Shown here piece after piece: positions 42,851-52,527 of a stretch of 64,000 nucleotides of DNA. A program made the position numbers and the translations under genes. The notes beneath the pieces are model-generated. The model was not told the DNA's origin. It saw only the letters and a list, made by a program, of their open reading frames with translations, and searched no databases. How positions within the stretch are numbered: the stretch's first letter is position 1; each line of letters opens with the position of its first letter. Source of the DNA: Acidobacteriota bacterium (GTDB taxonomy: Bacteria > Acidobacteriota > Blastocatellia > Pyrinomonadales > Pyrinomonadaceae); assembly GCA_023389035.1 (NCBI GenBank), contig JAEWFC010000030.1, forward strand, positions 248,001-312,000, in the 5' to 3' direction.

Positions 42851-43571
42851 CTTTTGTCTCGAATTCCTTGTTTTAAAACCGTGGACTTAATGATGCCGGG
42901 GCGTCAGAGGCGGATTTTGGAAAGAAATGCAGAATCGGGCGTAAAGATCTCGCCCGCAGATCGCGGTCAATACACTTTTATTGACGAGACTCGGGCCTTT
43001 GGGCCTAAGCCGTTGATATTAGAGGTTATCACGCAGGGATCTGTGAATTCCTTCCGGCTATTTCCGGTAAGGCCGGGGAGCATCGAAGCCTTGCATTAGC
43101 ACCGAGCTCAACCCTTTCAAAATCTGTATCTTACGTATCAGGCCCGATCTGCTCAGGCCAAAAATCCAACCATCTGCCTTGTCGCGGCAAACTCACAAAA
43201 AAGTATATGCGAAAAATGTTCATTCGCAAACATCATTCACACTTTTCCTCATGGCCCGACTCGCCGCCCTTCTCGTCGGACCTCTCGATCAAAAGCGAGT
43301 ATCAAGGCCTCCTGCGTTCACCAATGCGTTCCCCAAAATGGTGTCCGCTGCCGTCGCCAAAACCGCAAAATCGCGACACCCGCGTGTTCACCAAGCCGAA
43401 AATTGGTGACGCATTTCCCCTGCAAATCGTGCATATCGTGCAGATCGCGCGATCCTCACAATCTGCCCTTCGTGATAAGCCGCAGCACTTATAGCCTGGG
43501 TTCACGGGCACATATGCGGCTCGGCTGGATGTGCGGTAGAATGGTATTTTCACGGATAATTTTAGGGTGTT
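42851..43571. other. 721-base gap upstream of the RNase E/G and DNA polymerase genes
   Basis: Divergent promoters must lie here. I find no credible protein-coding frame, RNA gene or long repeat. There are two short direct matches (GTTCACCAA near 43317 and 43387), and the proximal part would be a long 5' leader of the RNase gene. Such leaders autoregulate RNase E in E. coli, but nothing specific is recognised here. An AGGGTG ribosome site precedes the polymerase ATG. Confidence 0.5.
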
Positions 43572-45350
43572 ATGGAGATCTATTTTCAGGTCGCGAGGGA
43601 CGCTGAGGCTGTAAAGAAGGGGTGTGCGTCGCTGGCAAATTCCCCGGTCTTGGGGCTGGATACTGAGACGACCGAGCTTGACCCGCGCCGCGGCGAGCTG
43701 CGGCTTGTGCAGCTTAGCGACGGAAAGGAGACGCACGTTTTCGACCTGCTTCCCTTTCGCCAAAACGGCACCGGTGCCCGTGAAAACGAGGCCCTTGCAC
43801 CGCTTCGCGATCTGATCGCGAATGGCAGGCAGACCAAAGTTCTGCACAACGCGAAATTTGATGCAAAGTGGCTGAGCCATCATCTCGGATGCGAGCTCGG
43901 GAAATGTTTTGACACGTATCTGGCAAGCCAGCTGATAGCCGCCGGCGAAAGCGAACGGCGGCACTCGCTGGCTGATGTCGCACAGTTCTTTACCGGGACC
44001 GAGCTTGATAAGACCGAGCAGATCAGTGATTGGAGCTCGCCTGAGCTTTCACACTCGCAGGTCGAATATGCGGCCCGCGACGCCGCGATAATGCTCCCGC
44101 TATATGAGCAAGTCGTAGAGCGGCTGCGAAACGACGGGCTTGAGGCCGTCGGCTCTCTTGAATTTGAATGCATCTCGCCGATCGCCGAAATGGAGCTTTC
44201 CGGTTTCTACCTGGATCAAGGCCGATGGCGCGAACAGCTGGAACGTGTGCGGTCCGCACAGGCAAAGGCTGCCGATGAACTGCAGGACATGCTTTCGGCC
44301 GGTGTTGCACAGGCGACGCTTTTCGGGCGTGCGGAGATCAATCTCGATTCGCAGACGCAGGTCGCGGCCGCACTTTCAAATCTCGGAGTGCCGATGCCGG
44401 AAACGACGCGAGCCTGGCAGCTGCAGCCGCTCGCGGAAAAATATCCTGTAATCGGCAAGCTGCTCGAATATCGTGCCGTGCAGAAATCGATGACCAGCTT
44501 TGGCGACAATATACTGGAATTCATCGAGCCGCAGACGGGCCGCGTGCATGCAGATTTCAGACAGATCGGTGCCCCGACCGGGCGATTCTCCTGTTCGAAC
44601 CCTAACCTGCAGCAGATCCCCCACGATCCGCAGTACCGCCGCTGCTTTGTCGCTCCCGAAGACCGAAAGCTCGTCGTCGCGGATTATTCGCAGATCGAGC
44701 TGCGGATACTTGCGGAATTCTCCGGTGATCAGAATTTCATCAACGCGTTCATCTCCGGCGAAGATTTTCACACGACCACGGCCGCACAGGTGTTCGGCGT
44801 GCAGCCGGCGGAGGTCACGCCGGAACAGCGTTCGTTCGCAAAGCGTTTGAATTTCGGGATCGTCTACGGTGTAGGTGCTTCGCGGTTCGGGCTGATGACC
44901 GGACTTTCACAGTCGGCGGCCGAGAACACGATGCGCAAATATTTCGGGACTTTTCGCCAGCTTGACGCCTACCTGCGTGAATCAGGCGAAACGGTGATCC
45001 GCGACCGCATCGCCCGCACGGCGTCAGGCAGAATGCTTAAGTTGCGTTACGATGACGGCGACCGGCAGCAGATATCCGCGGCACGCCGCTACGGCGTCAA
45101 CATGCCGATACAGGGAACGTCGGCCGACATTTTAAAGCGAGCACTTCGCCTGCTGCACGATTCACTCTCAGGCACGACCGCACGGCTGGTGAACATCGTT
45201 CACGACGAGATCATCGTCGAATGCGATGCGGACCTGGCGGACGATACAGCTAAGCTGGTCGAGAATTCTATGACAGAGGCCGGCAGATCGGTGATCCAAA
45301 AAGTACCGGTCGTGGCCGACGTCAAGGTGCTCAGCGATTGGACAAAATAA
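43572..45350 (+). CDS. Family A DNA polymerase with 3'-5' exonuclease, no 5' nuclease domain
   Basis: 592 residues, equivalent to a Klenow-type enzyme. The proofreading domain (about 1-185) keeps its acidic residues in LGLDTETTELD (Asp30, Glu32), HNAKFDAKWL near 96 and YAARDAAI near 172. The polymerase domain has motif A VVADYSQIELRILAEFSGD near 372, motif B RSFAKRLNFGIVYG near 420 and motif C VHDEIIVE near 543. Ordinary PolA is about 900 residues with an N-terminal flap nuclease, which is missing and not encoded next door. It may be the main repair polymerase working with a separate nuclease, or an accessory enzyme of phage or plasmid ancestry. The GC content looks like its neighbours. Confidence 0.92.
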   Translation: MEIYFQVARDAEAVKKGCASLANSPVLGLDTETTELDPRRGELRLVQLSDGKETHVFDLLPFRQNGTGARENEALAPLRDLIANGRQTKVLHNAKFDAKWLSHHLGCELGKCFDTYLASQLIAAGESERRHSLADVAQFFTGTELDKTEQISDWSSPELSHSQVEYAARDAAIMLPLYEQVVERLRNDGLEAVGSLEFECISPIAEMELSGFYLDQGRWREQLERVRSAQAKAADELQDMLSAGVAQATLFGRAEINLDSQTQVAAALSNLGVPMPETTRAWQLQPLAEKYPVIGKLLEYRAVQKSMTSFGDNILEFIEPQTGRVHADFRQIGAPTGRFSCSNPNLQQIPHDPQYRRCFVAPEDRKLVVADYSQIELRILAEFSGDQNFINAFISGEDFHTTTAAQVFGVQPAEVTPEQRSFAKRLNFGIVYGVGASRFGLMTGLSQSAAENTMRKYFGTFRQLDAYLRESGETVIRDRIARTASGRMLKLRYDDGDRQQISAARRYGVNMPIQGTSADILKRALRLLHDSLSGTTARLVNIVHDEIIVECDADLADDTAKLVENSMTEAGRSVIQKVPVVADVKVLSDWTK

Positions 45351-45423
45351 GCCCCGCACCGCGAGCGTGGAACTCAGAGTGCAGGGCGAAAGTAGGGTGA
45401 AGAAACCCGTAAACTAAATTTTT

Positions 45424-46161
45424 CTAGCCTTCCGACGAAGCAGCTTTTGACTCGCCAGAGGTCACGTATAGGATCCGCGTGCAGCTTTCACAGGTAACGA
45501 TCGCGTTCATCCGCTTAACTTCGAGCATCATCTGCGGCCTCAGCGACATAAAGCACGCTGAGCACGACGCATTCACTACTTCGGCAACGGCAATGCCGTC
45601 ACGGCTGCGTTGGGCGAGCCGGTTGTATACCGACGCAAGTTGTGCCGGAAGCGTGTCAAACACCTCTTTACGCTTTGCAGATTCCGATTCGAATTCTTTC
45701 TTGGCACCCTCAAGCTCGGCCTCGAACGCCCCGATCCCTTCGGCTCGTTTTGCATCGAGCGTATTGATCTCGTCAGCACGATCGGCAAGCTCTTTCTCGA
45801 CCTCTTCGGCTGCGGCCATCTTTTCGACGATCTGAGTTTCATATGCCGCGATCTGCTTCTGCATCGAATCGATCTCGCGCATTGCGGTCTCGTATTCCTT
45901 TTGGTTTTGAGCGTGTTTTAGATTGCGTTCGGCACGCTCCTTATAAACTTTTGTCTCTTCGATCTGCTTTTCGAGGGACGCCCTTTCGGCGTTTAGGTCC
46001 TCGCTGCGTTTTTGTATCTCGCGAATGGAAAAAGCGTGCTGTTCAAACTCCCGTTCGATGTCAGCACGCTTTTGGTCCGCGGTCTCTATTATGTTTTTTA
46101 GTTTCCGGATGTTCGTATCCGTAACCTGTAGATCTATTAACTTTTCAAGGTCTGATCGCAC
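45424..46161 (-). CDS. C4-type zinc ribbon coiled-coil protein (CT398-like)
   Basis: The 245-residue protein starts with GTG at 46161. Residues about 1-185 form a long antiparallel coiled coil (RSDLEKLIDLQVTDTNIRKL... ELEGAKKEFESESAKR). A zinc ribbon follows near residues 198-232 with two CxxC pairs (ASCSACFMSL and VTCESCTRILYV). Related proteins in Chlamydia (CT398) and Helicobacter (HP0958) bind sigma-54 or flagellar/secretion parts, but a role here is not shown. It converges with the polymerase gene across a 73-base gap. Confidence 0.88.
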   Translation of the reverse strand: MRSDLEKLIDLQVTDTNIRKLKNIIETADQKRADIEREFEQHAFSIREIQKRSEDLNAERASLEKQIEETKVYKERAERNLKHAQNQKEYETAMREIDSMQKQIAAYETQIVEKMAAAEEVEKELADRADEINTLDAKRAEGIGAFEAELEGAKKEFESESAKRKEVFDTLPAQLASVYNRLAQRSRDGIAVAEVVNASCSACFMSLRPQMMLEVKRMNAIVTCESCTRILYVTSGESKAASSEG

Positions 46162-46243
46162 TCTTAAATATCTCCTGAATAAAGAACCAATGAAGATTTT
46201 AATACGTGCAAGCCAAAAATGAAAGCCGTCGGCCCAGCGGCGA

Positions 46244-46759
46244 TCACGATATCAGCGTGGTGAAGTGGCGTTCTATCTCGAGAGCGGTGAATTCCCCGGC
46301 CGGTGCGTCATCGATAAAGATCCGCCACCGCGGTGCGTCCGCATCGGCGTAAAGGCCGAGCTCGGCACCGCTCCTCGGCATACCGAAATGCGTCAGCCGA
46401 GCGGCCGCTAGCGCACCGCCACGCATGAAGCCGTCGGAAGGGGTTCGCGTCCAACCTGCCTCAAGGGTCAAACATCTCACACCTTGTCGCAATCGAAGAA
46501 GGATGCCGGACATCGTCGCACCGCGAAGGGTGAACTGGTGCGGGTCTTCACGCTCGATCTCGACCGGATGCGATCGGCGATTGAACTGGCCCGCGACGGC
46601 GATCATCGACTCGGTAAGCCAGCGAACGCCGATCGATCGGATAACGTCGTTTTGGGCACGCAGCTCGAGGTAATCGGCCACGCTGTGACGCCCGGAATTC
46701 TTGGCGTTCGCGGCCACCCTTGCGAGTACCTCAGACCAAAAGGCGTCGAGTTCATTCAT
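46244..46759 (-). CDS. Hypothetical protein
   Basis: I do not recognise this 171-residue protein. I start it at ATG 46759 (MNELDAFWSEVLARVAANAK), because the upstream frame to 46825 has no supporting signal. It has an N-terminal helical part and a C-terminal half of alternating strands (LTLEAGWTRTPSDGFMRGGALAAARLTHFG, WRIFIDDAPAGEFTALEIERH), with no signal peptide, membrane segment or cysteine cluster. It is divergent from the TPR protein gene. Codon use resembles its neighbours, so it is probably real. Confidence 0.65.
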   Translation of the reverse strand: MNELDAFWSEVLARVAANAKNSGRHSVADYLELRAQNDVIRSIGVRWLTESMIAVAGQFNRRSHPVEIEREDPHQFTLRGATMSGILLRLRQGVRCLTLEAGWTRTPSDGFMRGGALAAARLTHFGMPRSGAELGLYADADAPRWRIFIDDAPAGEFTALEIERHFTTLIS

Positions 46760-46876
46760 CAGCTGTGAGAATAGGACGGAGGCCTGAGAAAAGCAATTTC
46801 GTGATATGATTCGAGGTATTATCACTGATTTTTTGAGTAAATGTTCGGCCCACGAGCATCGATCAAGGGGCCATTT

Positions 46877-49800
46877 ATGAAACTGTTATTTGCAGCGATC
46901 TTTGTTCTTATCCAGCTTTCTGCTGTTTCCTCTCAGCCGCCTTCGCGACGAACTAATGCAGTCAACCCGGCAGCGACCGCTTCGCCGGCCGTAATGTCAG
47001 AGGACGACCGGTGGAAGGCCGCGAGCGCATTAACGGATCCAAAAGAGCGTGCCCGTGCGATCGCAGAATTTGTAACTGACTTTCCTGAGTCGGCACGTCT
47101 GGCGGAAGCTCACGAACTCCTCGCGGCTGCCCGCGGCGATGCCGCAAACTCGATGCTTGCCGCAGGCGACACTGCAGGTGCGGTTTCGCTTCTAAAGACC
47201 GCGGTCGAAGAGACGCCGAGCCCGTTCAGTGCCAAGATCTTTACAGAGGTTATCTCGAAATTCCCCGGAATGCTTTACGCGAGCGGCGAGCCGGTTGGGG
47301 CTTTTGAGGTAGCCGACGCTATCGAAAAGCGTGCCGCGACCGCGAGCGAGCTCTTTACACTGGCTAACTTTCATCTTGCGACAGAAAATGGCGGCGCCGC
47401 CGTACGGCTTGCGACGAAAGCACTCGAACTCGAACCGGGATCGTCGGGCGGCTACCAGATATTAGGGATGGCTCACCGGCTGAACTTTGATCTGGAAAGT
47501 TCAAAGGCGGCGTATGGACGTTCGCTTGAGCTTGCTCCGGATTCTGTCACTGCCAAACGCAGCCTTGCGGAATTGCGGCGCGCGACCGGCGACGCGGCCG
47601 GAGCGCTTGAGCTGTTTCGTTCCGTGTTGGCCGAGACCCCTGATGATGCCGTCGCACTGAACGGCGAGGTGCTGAGCCTGTTCGATCTTGGTAAAAAAGC
47701 CGAGGCAGAAGCTGCCTTCGATAAAGCGATGAAGGCGAACCCCGGCAATGTTTCGCTGCTGGCGGGCGTTGCGAACTGGTATGCAGCCAACGGTGATGGC
47801 CCGAACGCCGTGCTTCACGCGAATGAGGCGATCGACATCGAGCCGCGTTTTGTGTGGGGCTACATCGCTCTCGGCCGCGGGCTGATGCTCGAAAAGAAAT
47901 ATGCAGAAGCTGAGCAGGCGCTGGTTCGGGCCCGGAAGCACGGCCGTTTCCCGACGCTGGAATACGACCTGGCATTAGCCCGCGTGGCTTCGGGATTTTA
48001 CCGTGATGCTGCCGAGGGCGTGCGGGGCGTTTTCGAGGTAAAGGACGGGGAGATCGTTACGAGACTCGGCGGCCGCGTTGAGAAACGAGCGGCGACATTT
48101 ACAGATCTGTTGGCAGACGAGCGGCGCGCAAGCATCTTTGAACCGCGTTCCTTTCAGCAGCGTGAACTGAGCGAGCAGCTTGCTAACCTGATCGCTCTGG
48201 ACGGAGCGGCGCAGGCCGGCTCAGCGGAAACTGCAGCCGAGGCGGCAATGCGGTTTGCGAACGGCAACGATCCGATGCAGCTTTATCGCCAGCTCTACGC
48301 CGCATCTGTTCTGCTGGAAAACAAGATGGCTGCCGACCGTGCATTAGAACTGACGCGTGCCGCGGTAACGCGTGTCGATGACGGACTTCAGCTGCCAAAT
48401 GCTTCGACGGCAGTGATGGCGGCGGAGCTTTATGATTCGCGGCGGATAGCTTTCGGACGCGATCAGTTCGTCGTAGTGCCTGAGGTGCCGCGTAACACGC
48501 TATCGATGGTGGTCCGCGGACGTATCGAGGAGACGGCCGGGTGGTCGCTTTCCCAGCAGCAGCGTTACGAGGACGCGGAGATCCGTCTGCGGCGCGCGAT
48601 CACAGTGCTGCCAAAGGACAGTGCGTGGTGGCGGTCGAGCATGTGGAAGCTCGGTACGGTCCAGGAGCAGCTTGGCAAGCATAAAGAGGCTCTCGAATCC
48701 TACACCGCAAGCTATGTATCGCAGCCGGGCTCGGGTTCTCAGTATCTGACCATCCGTTCCGTTTACCTGAAACTCAACGGAAACACGGATGACCTGGCCG
48801 CTCTCGTCGGGCCGAGTCCGATTCCAGAGCTGACCGACAACATGACCGCTGCCACAGCAGTTTCCGCACCGGAAGAGCCTGCTGTCGGGCAACCGGAGAA
48901 GCCCGTTCAACCTGAACCCGTGAAGGTCGAAACGGAAACGCCTGTTGATCCGGAGCCCGAAAAGGCCGAGACCGAGACGCCAGTTGAAGCCGCACCGGTA
49001 ATAAGCGAAACCGAGACGCCCGCTGAGCCCGAGCCGGCGAGAGTTGAAACGGAAATTCCTGTCGATCCACAGCCGGAGAACGAAACTGAAACGCCGGTTG
49101 ATACTGAGCCGGAACCGGTGAAGCCAGAACCTGAGACGCCTGTCGAACCTGAGCCGGAAAAGGTCGAAACGGAAATACTTCCGAATCCAGAGCCGGAGGC
49201 CGCAAAGTTAGAAACTGAGACACCCCTAGAACCAGAACCGGCTGTCACGTTACCGGAAACTCCGGAACCCCCGACGGTCGAAGAGGCCATCGTCGAGCAA
49301 CCTGCCGCGATCAAAGAAGAAATTCCGGTGGCTATTCCTGCACCCGAAACCGTCACGCCCGAACCCGAGCCCGCCGCATCGCCTGTTGAGGAGGTGACCG
49401 AAAAGCCGGCAGTTAAATCTCCGGTTTCGGAAAAGCCGATACCTACCGGGACAAAGTCCCTGTTCGATCCCGTGATCATCACGGTTCCCGGACGGACCAC
49501 GCGTAAACGGACCGAAGATACTTCGGCAGCCGCTACGCCGACGCAGACCGATGACGACGGATCGACCCGCAAGCGTCAGATCGACGGTGCCGTCGAACCT
49601 GTTACGCCCTGCACGGTAAACGTCAGCCAGAGCAACGTGTCGCTGCTGAATACTGCGGGTAGCGTGATAATCCTGGTCGGGACCGGCGACTCTGCGGACA
49701 TCCGCGAGCTTGCCGCAAGGTCGAGCAGTCCTGCCGATGTAGAGGTGACCGCGGAACCCGAGATCGAAGGGATCATCGGCCGTACTCTCTATCAGATACG

Positions 49801-49885
49801 GTCAAAGAGTACGCGGACCGGCGTTTATCAGGTCACGTTCCAGCTCCCGTGCGGGAAGAAAGATGTCACCGTGACCGTTCGCTAG
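46877..49885 (+). CDS. Large secreted TPR protein with Pro/Glu/Thr repeat linker and C-terminal Ig-like domain
   Basis: About 1002 residues. ATG 46877 has AAGGGG 6 bases upstream and gives a signal peptide (MKLLFAAIFVLIQLSAVSSQ). Residues about 50-400 and 540-620 hold TPR-like helical repeats (for example SSGGYQILGMAHRLNFDLESSKAAYGRSLELAP). From about 655 to 850 the sequence is a degenerate repeat built on ETETPVDPEPE with periodic prolines, a likely extended envelope spacer. The last 90 residues (CTVNVSQSNVSLLNTAGSVIILVGTG... VTFQLPCGKKDVTVTVR) look like a BACON or Ig-type beta domain with two cysteines. Its 3' end overlaps the convergent O-antigen ligase gene by 20 bases. Function unknown. 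Confidence 0.82.
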   Translation: MKLLFAAIFVLIQLSAVSSQPPSRRTNAVNPAATASPAVMSEDDRWKAASALTDPKERARAIAEFVTDFPESARLAEAHELLAAARGDAANSMLAAGDTAGAVSLLKTAVEETPSPFSAKIFTEVISKFPGMLYASGEPVGAFEVADAIEKRAATASELFTLANFHLATENGGAAVRLATKALELEPGSSGGYQILGMAHRLNFDLESSKAAYGRSLELAPDSVTAKRSLAELRRATGDAAGALELFRSVLAETPDDAVALNGEVLSLFDLGKKAEAEAAFDKAMKANPGNVSLLAGVANWYAANGDGPNAVLHANEAIDIEPRFVWGYIALGRGLMLEKKYAEAEQALVRARKHGRFPTLEYDLALARVASGFYRDAAEGVRGVFEVKDGEIVTRLGGRVEKRAATFTDLLADERRASIFEPRSFQQRELSEQLANLIALDGAAQAGSAETAAEAAMRFANGNDPMQLYRQLYAASVLLENKMAADRALELTRAAVTRVDDGLQLPNASTAVMAAELYDSRRIAFGRDQFVVVPEVPRNTLSMVVRGRIEETAGWSLSQQQRYEDAEIRLRRAITVLPKDSAWWRSSMWKLGTVQEQLGKHKEALESYTASYVSQPGSGSQYLTIRSVYLKLNGNTDDLAALVGPSPIPELTDNMTAATAVSAPEEPAVGQPEKPVQPEPVKVETETPVDPEPEKAETETPVEAAPVISETETPAEPEPARVETEIPVDPQPENETETPVDTEPEPVKPEPETPVEPEPEKVETEILPNPEPEAAKLETETPLEPEPAVTLPETPEPPTVEEAIVEQPAAIKEEIPVAIPAPETVTPEPEPAASPVEEVTEKPAVKSPVSEKPIPTGTKSLFDPVIITVPGRTTRKRTEDTSAAATPTQTDDDGSTRKRQIDGAVEPVTPCTVNVSQSNVSLLNTAGSVIILVGTGDSADIRELAARSSSPADVEVTAEPEIEGIIGRTLYQIRSKSTRTGVYQVTFQLPCGKKDVTVTVR

Positions 49886-51245
49886 TTCGCCGCCGTCTCG
49901 CTTCAAGAACGATCGGCTGGACCGCGACCACCGCTAAGAGAAGAAATACATACGCGTTCGCGTGTGTCCGCAGAGGAAAGTCAAAAAAGCTGTGAACGAG
50001 CACTCCGACGCAGCCTGCGAAAGCCCCCACCTGTAAGCTGGCAACCCAATCACCAGCCGCTCCACGCATCCTCGCTAAGCCCTGCTTGAGCAGGATAAAA
50101 ATGAACACCGCAACGCACAGGAATCCGACGATGCCGCCATCGGCAAGGATCTGCAGATAATCGTTGTGAGCCTGTTCGACGCGGAACATTCCGTTTCTTG
50201 TGTCGAACATCGTGAAAGCCGTACCGAATGCATCTAGCCCCGCTCCAACTACCGGGTTCGATGCGAAGATCTGCAGTGCGACCTGCCAGACATGAAGCCG
50301 GCCGCTTGAGACGTCGTCCGTCACACCGCCAAGTCCAACGCCACGCAGAAGGTTTTCGCCGGCACCGAGCATGATCACCGCACCAACGATCACCATCGCA
50401 AGCAATGCCATACCGGCTGCGGCCGGCAGAAAGGTCGCAAGCTTTGAGCGTTCATCACCGTCCGCGGCATCGCCACGCCGCATCATGTAAGCGGCCGCGA
50501 TCGTCGCTGCCATCGCCGCGTAGCTGAGCATTCCGCCGCGTGAACCTGAAAAGACCACCGCGATCGCCATCATCGCCGCGGCGATCAGCAGCAGCGGCAG
50601 CATGTCGCGGCGGATACGGCTCGCAATTAAGCCGATGGCCGGCCCTGAAAGCATTACCATCAGCGAGGCGAAATGATGCTGGTTTACGTACGGGCCGAAT
50701 GGGATCGCCTGCGGCGTCTCCCGCATTCCGTAGATCGCTCCGGGATCCGCGAGCTTTTGAATGATGCCGAAGAACGCCATCAGCGTACCGAACGAGAGCA
50801 CGAATATCGCGGTCTTTTTTATGCGGCTGACAGTATTGATGTGCAGAAATGCCGCCGCGAAAAAGATCGTGAGCAGTATCGTCCGCACAACGAACATCCG
50901 CGTCGCGAACGGGTCCATCGACAGCGCGGCACTTGCAGGAACGCGTAAGACATCGCTTCCCGGTGTGGCGCTCGCCAATGGCAAGAGCTGCAGGATTCCC
51001 AAGACCGACAGCCCGATGAATGGCAATAGAAGTACGTTATAGCCGATCTGCAAACCGCCCGAGCTCCATCCATCCCAAACCCAAAGAAGCACTAACACCA
51101 ATGTCCCGACGCCCAGGATGCTCGTCGCGAGGGCATCGACCGCACCGTAAGTTATCACGGCGAAAACGATCATCGAACACAGCACTACGAAAGCTGCCGT
51201 GCTCAGCCGCGTTGGGGTCGATATATTTGGCTCGCTGCTTCTCAT
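49866..51245 (-). CDS. O-antigen ligase/polymerase family protein (Wzy_C)
   Basis: The 459-residue inner-membrane protein has about eleven hydrophobic segments. It has the large periplasmic loop and the Wzy_C core region (GSRGGMLSYAAMA near residue 235; VGAGLDAFGTAF and VEQAHNDYLQILADGGIVGFL near 340-380). The conserved HNDYLQ histidine is typical of O-antigen ligases and polymerases. It likely joins or polymerises the lipid-linked glycan at the periplasmic face. Its start overlaps the TPR gene upstream by 4 bases (ATGA). Confidence 0.88.
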   Translation of the reverse strand: MRSSEPNISTPTRLSTAAFVVLCSMIVFAVITYGAVDALATSILGVGTLVLVLLWVWDGWSSGGLQIGYNVLLLPFIGLSVLGILQLLPLASATPGSDVLRVPASAALSMDPFATRMFVVRTILLTIFFAAAFLHINTVSRIKKTAIFVLSFGTLMAFFGIIQKLADPGAIYGMRETPQAIPFGPYVNQHHFASLMVMLSGPAIGLIASRIRRDMLPLLLIAAAMMAIAVVFSGSRGGMLSYAAMAATIAAAYMMRRGDAADGDERSKLATFLPAAAGMALLAMVIVGAVIMLGAGENLLRGVGLGGVTDDVSSGRLHVWQVALQIFASNPVVGAGLDAFGTAFTMFDTRNGMFRVEQAHNDYLQILADGGIVGFLCVAVFIFILLKQGLARMRGAAGDWVASLQVGAFAGCVGVLVHSFFDFPLRTHANAYVFLLLAVVAVQPIVLEARRRRTSERSR

Positions 51246-52519
51246 TGTTCTGCCGTTCGCAGGCTCGCGTCATCAAACCAGATGCTGCCCTCGATCGGAC
51301 ACGTGCCGGCCGGGCATTCCTTAACGAGTTTTAGATCTACCCCATCGCCGGTTCCTGCCGTAAATCGAAAGGTCACCGCCGACCACTCGCCTGCCGGTGC
51401 AAGATCGCTGGTTGCAGCAAGACGTTCGCCGGTGGCAAGGTCGACCGCTTGCCAGCGAAGGACGGCATTTGTCTTCAAGGCTGACCGCACATAGATCTGA
51501 AACTCGTACGTTCTTCCCGGCTCGACCGCCACGGTTTGTGCGATCTCGCGAAATGCCGTTGACGCCGGGGGAAAACTGATCAGCAGCGAATAGCGGCCCC
51601 CGCGTTTTTGCCCTTCGGAAGCACCGACCAGCGGCGTCGCTCCGTCGGCGAACCTCCATTCAAAAACGCTGCGGTATTTTACGGGTCCAAGCTGCTCCAG
51701 ATCGCCGTCGATCACCTTGCCGGCCCCGTGTTCAGATAAACGATCGGTCGAGATGCTTGCTAAAACACCGATAGCGTCGCGGTACCGCTTTGCAGCGATC
51801 AGCGCATCCGCGAATCCTTTCCCCGCGTCGGCAAATCTTCGGCGTTTTTCCTCTGCCGAGTAGAGGCTCCACATCGCCATCGCCTCCTCGAACCGTTGCT
51901 CGCGTGCCAAGATCGGGATCAGTCGCGACCGAACTCCCGGTGCTGAACCCAAACTTGCAGTAACTGCCGTCAGGTCGCCGTCGAATACCTGCCGCAGCGT
52001 CGCCGCAGCCGCTTCTGCAAAACGCTCTTCGGTTTCGGCTGCCTCTGTGATCAGTCTCACGGAACTTTCGGTGTCGCCCTGCCGCAGCAACGCATTGCCT
52101 AGAATCCATTTTGGTTGAGCGTAGTTTGGCGCAAGTTCTAGCGCTGTGCGAAACGCCGCGACAGCCCGCTCCCTGTCGCCGCTTTGTTCGAGGGCCCGGC
52201 CGTAATCGAGCCACAAAAGATAATTGTGCGGCGCCAGAGCGGTCGCCGCCTCAAATTCCGCCAGCGAGCGTTCCGCATCCGCCGGATCGAACGTTTGCCT
52301 CAGCAGAACGCCGTGAGCGTAGCGCGTCTGGGAATCATTTGGAGACAGCCCTGCTGCAAACTCCGAGATCTCTGCATCGTCTGCACGCGTCGAGATCGAA
52401 TTCGCAAGCCCCCACTTTGCCGAGTAGAAGCTAAATATCGCGAACGCCAAAACGGCCGCACCGAGCAAAACCCGGTTGCGGACGCTTTGAAGAGATATGT
52501 CGAGGGATCTTGTCGTCAA
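51242..52519 (-). CDS. Membrane-anchored TPR protein with C-terminal carbohydrate-binding-like domain
   Basis: 425 residues. A single N-terminal membrane segment (about 15-30, VLLGAAVLAFAIFSFYSA) precedes TPR repeats (about 45-165, LAEFEAATALAPHNYLLWLDYGRALEQSGDRERAVAAFRTALELAP). The C-terminal domain, about residues 265-415, is strand-rich (FEWRFADG... RTYEFQIYVRSALKTNAVLRWQAVDLATGE... IWFDDASL) and resembles a carbohydrate-binding-module jelly roll. It starts at TTG 52519, 8 bases after the preceding stop, and overlaps the O-antigen ligase gene. This gene pair is common in exopolysaccharide loci and suggests a scaffold role in assembly. Confidence 0.8.
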   Translation of the reverse strand: MTTRSLDISLQSVRNRVLLGAAVLAFAIFSFYSAKWGLANSISTRADDAEISEFAAGLSPNDSQTRYAHGVLLRQTFDPADAERSLAEFEAATALAPHNYLLWLDYGRALEQSGDRERAVAAFRTALELAPNYAQPKWILGNALLRQGDTESSVRLITEAAETEERFAEAAAATLRQVFDGDLTAVTASLGSAPGVRSRLIPILAREQRFEEAMAMWSLYSAEEKRRRFADAGKGFADALIAAKRYRDAIGVLASISTDRLSEHGAGKVIDGDLEQLGPVKYRSVFEWRFADGATPLVGASEGQKRGGRYSLLISFPPASTAFREIAQTVAVEPGRTYEFQIYVRSALKTNAVLRWQAVDLATGERLAATSDLAPAGEWSAVTFRFTAGTGDGVDLKLVKECPAGTCPIEGSIWFDDASLRTAEQ

Positions 52520-52527
52520 AAGGTCGG

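Noticed and set aside
43302..43964. 220-codon minus-strand frame spanning the gap and the start of the polymerase gene
   Set aside because: More than half is antisense to the proofreading domain, and the remainder has no recognisable features.
48907..49572. 221-codon Ser/Gly-rich minus-strand frame
   Set aside because: It is the complement of the Pro/Glu/Thr repeat of the TPR protein, whose signal peptide and ribosome site identify the true strand.
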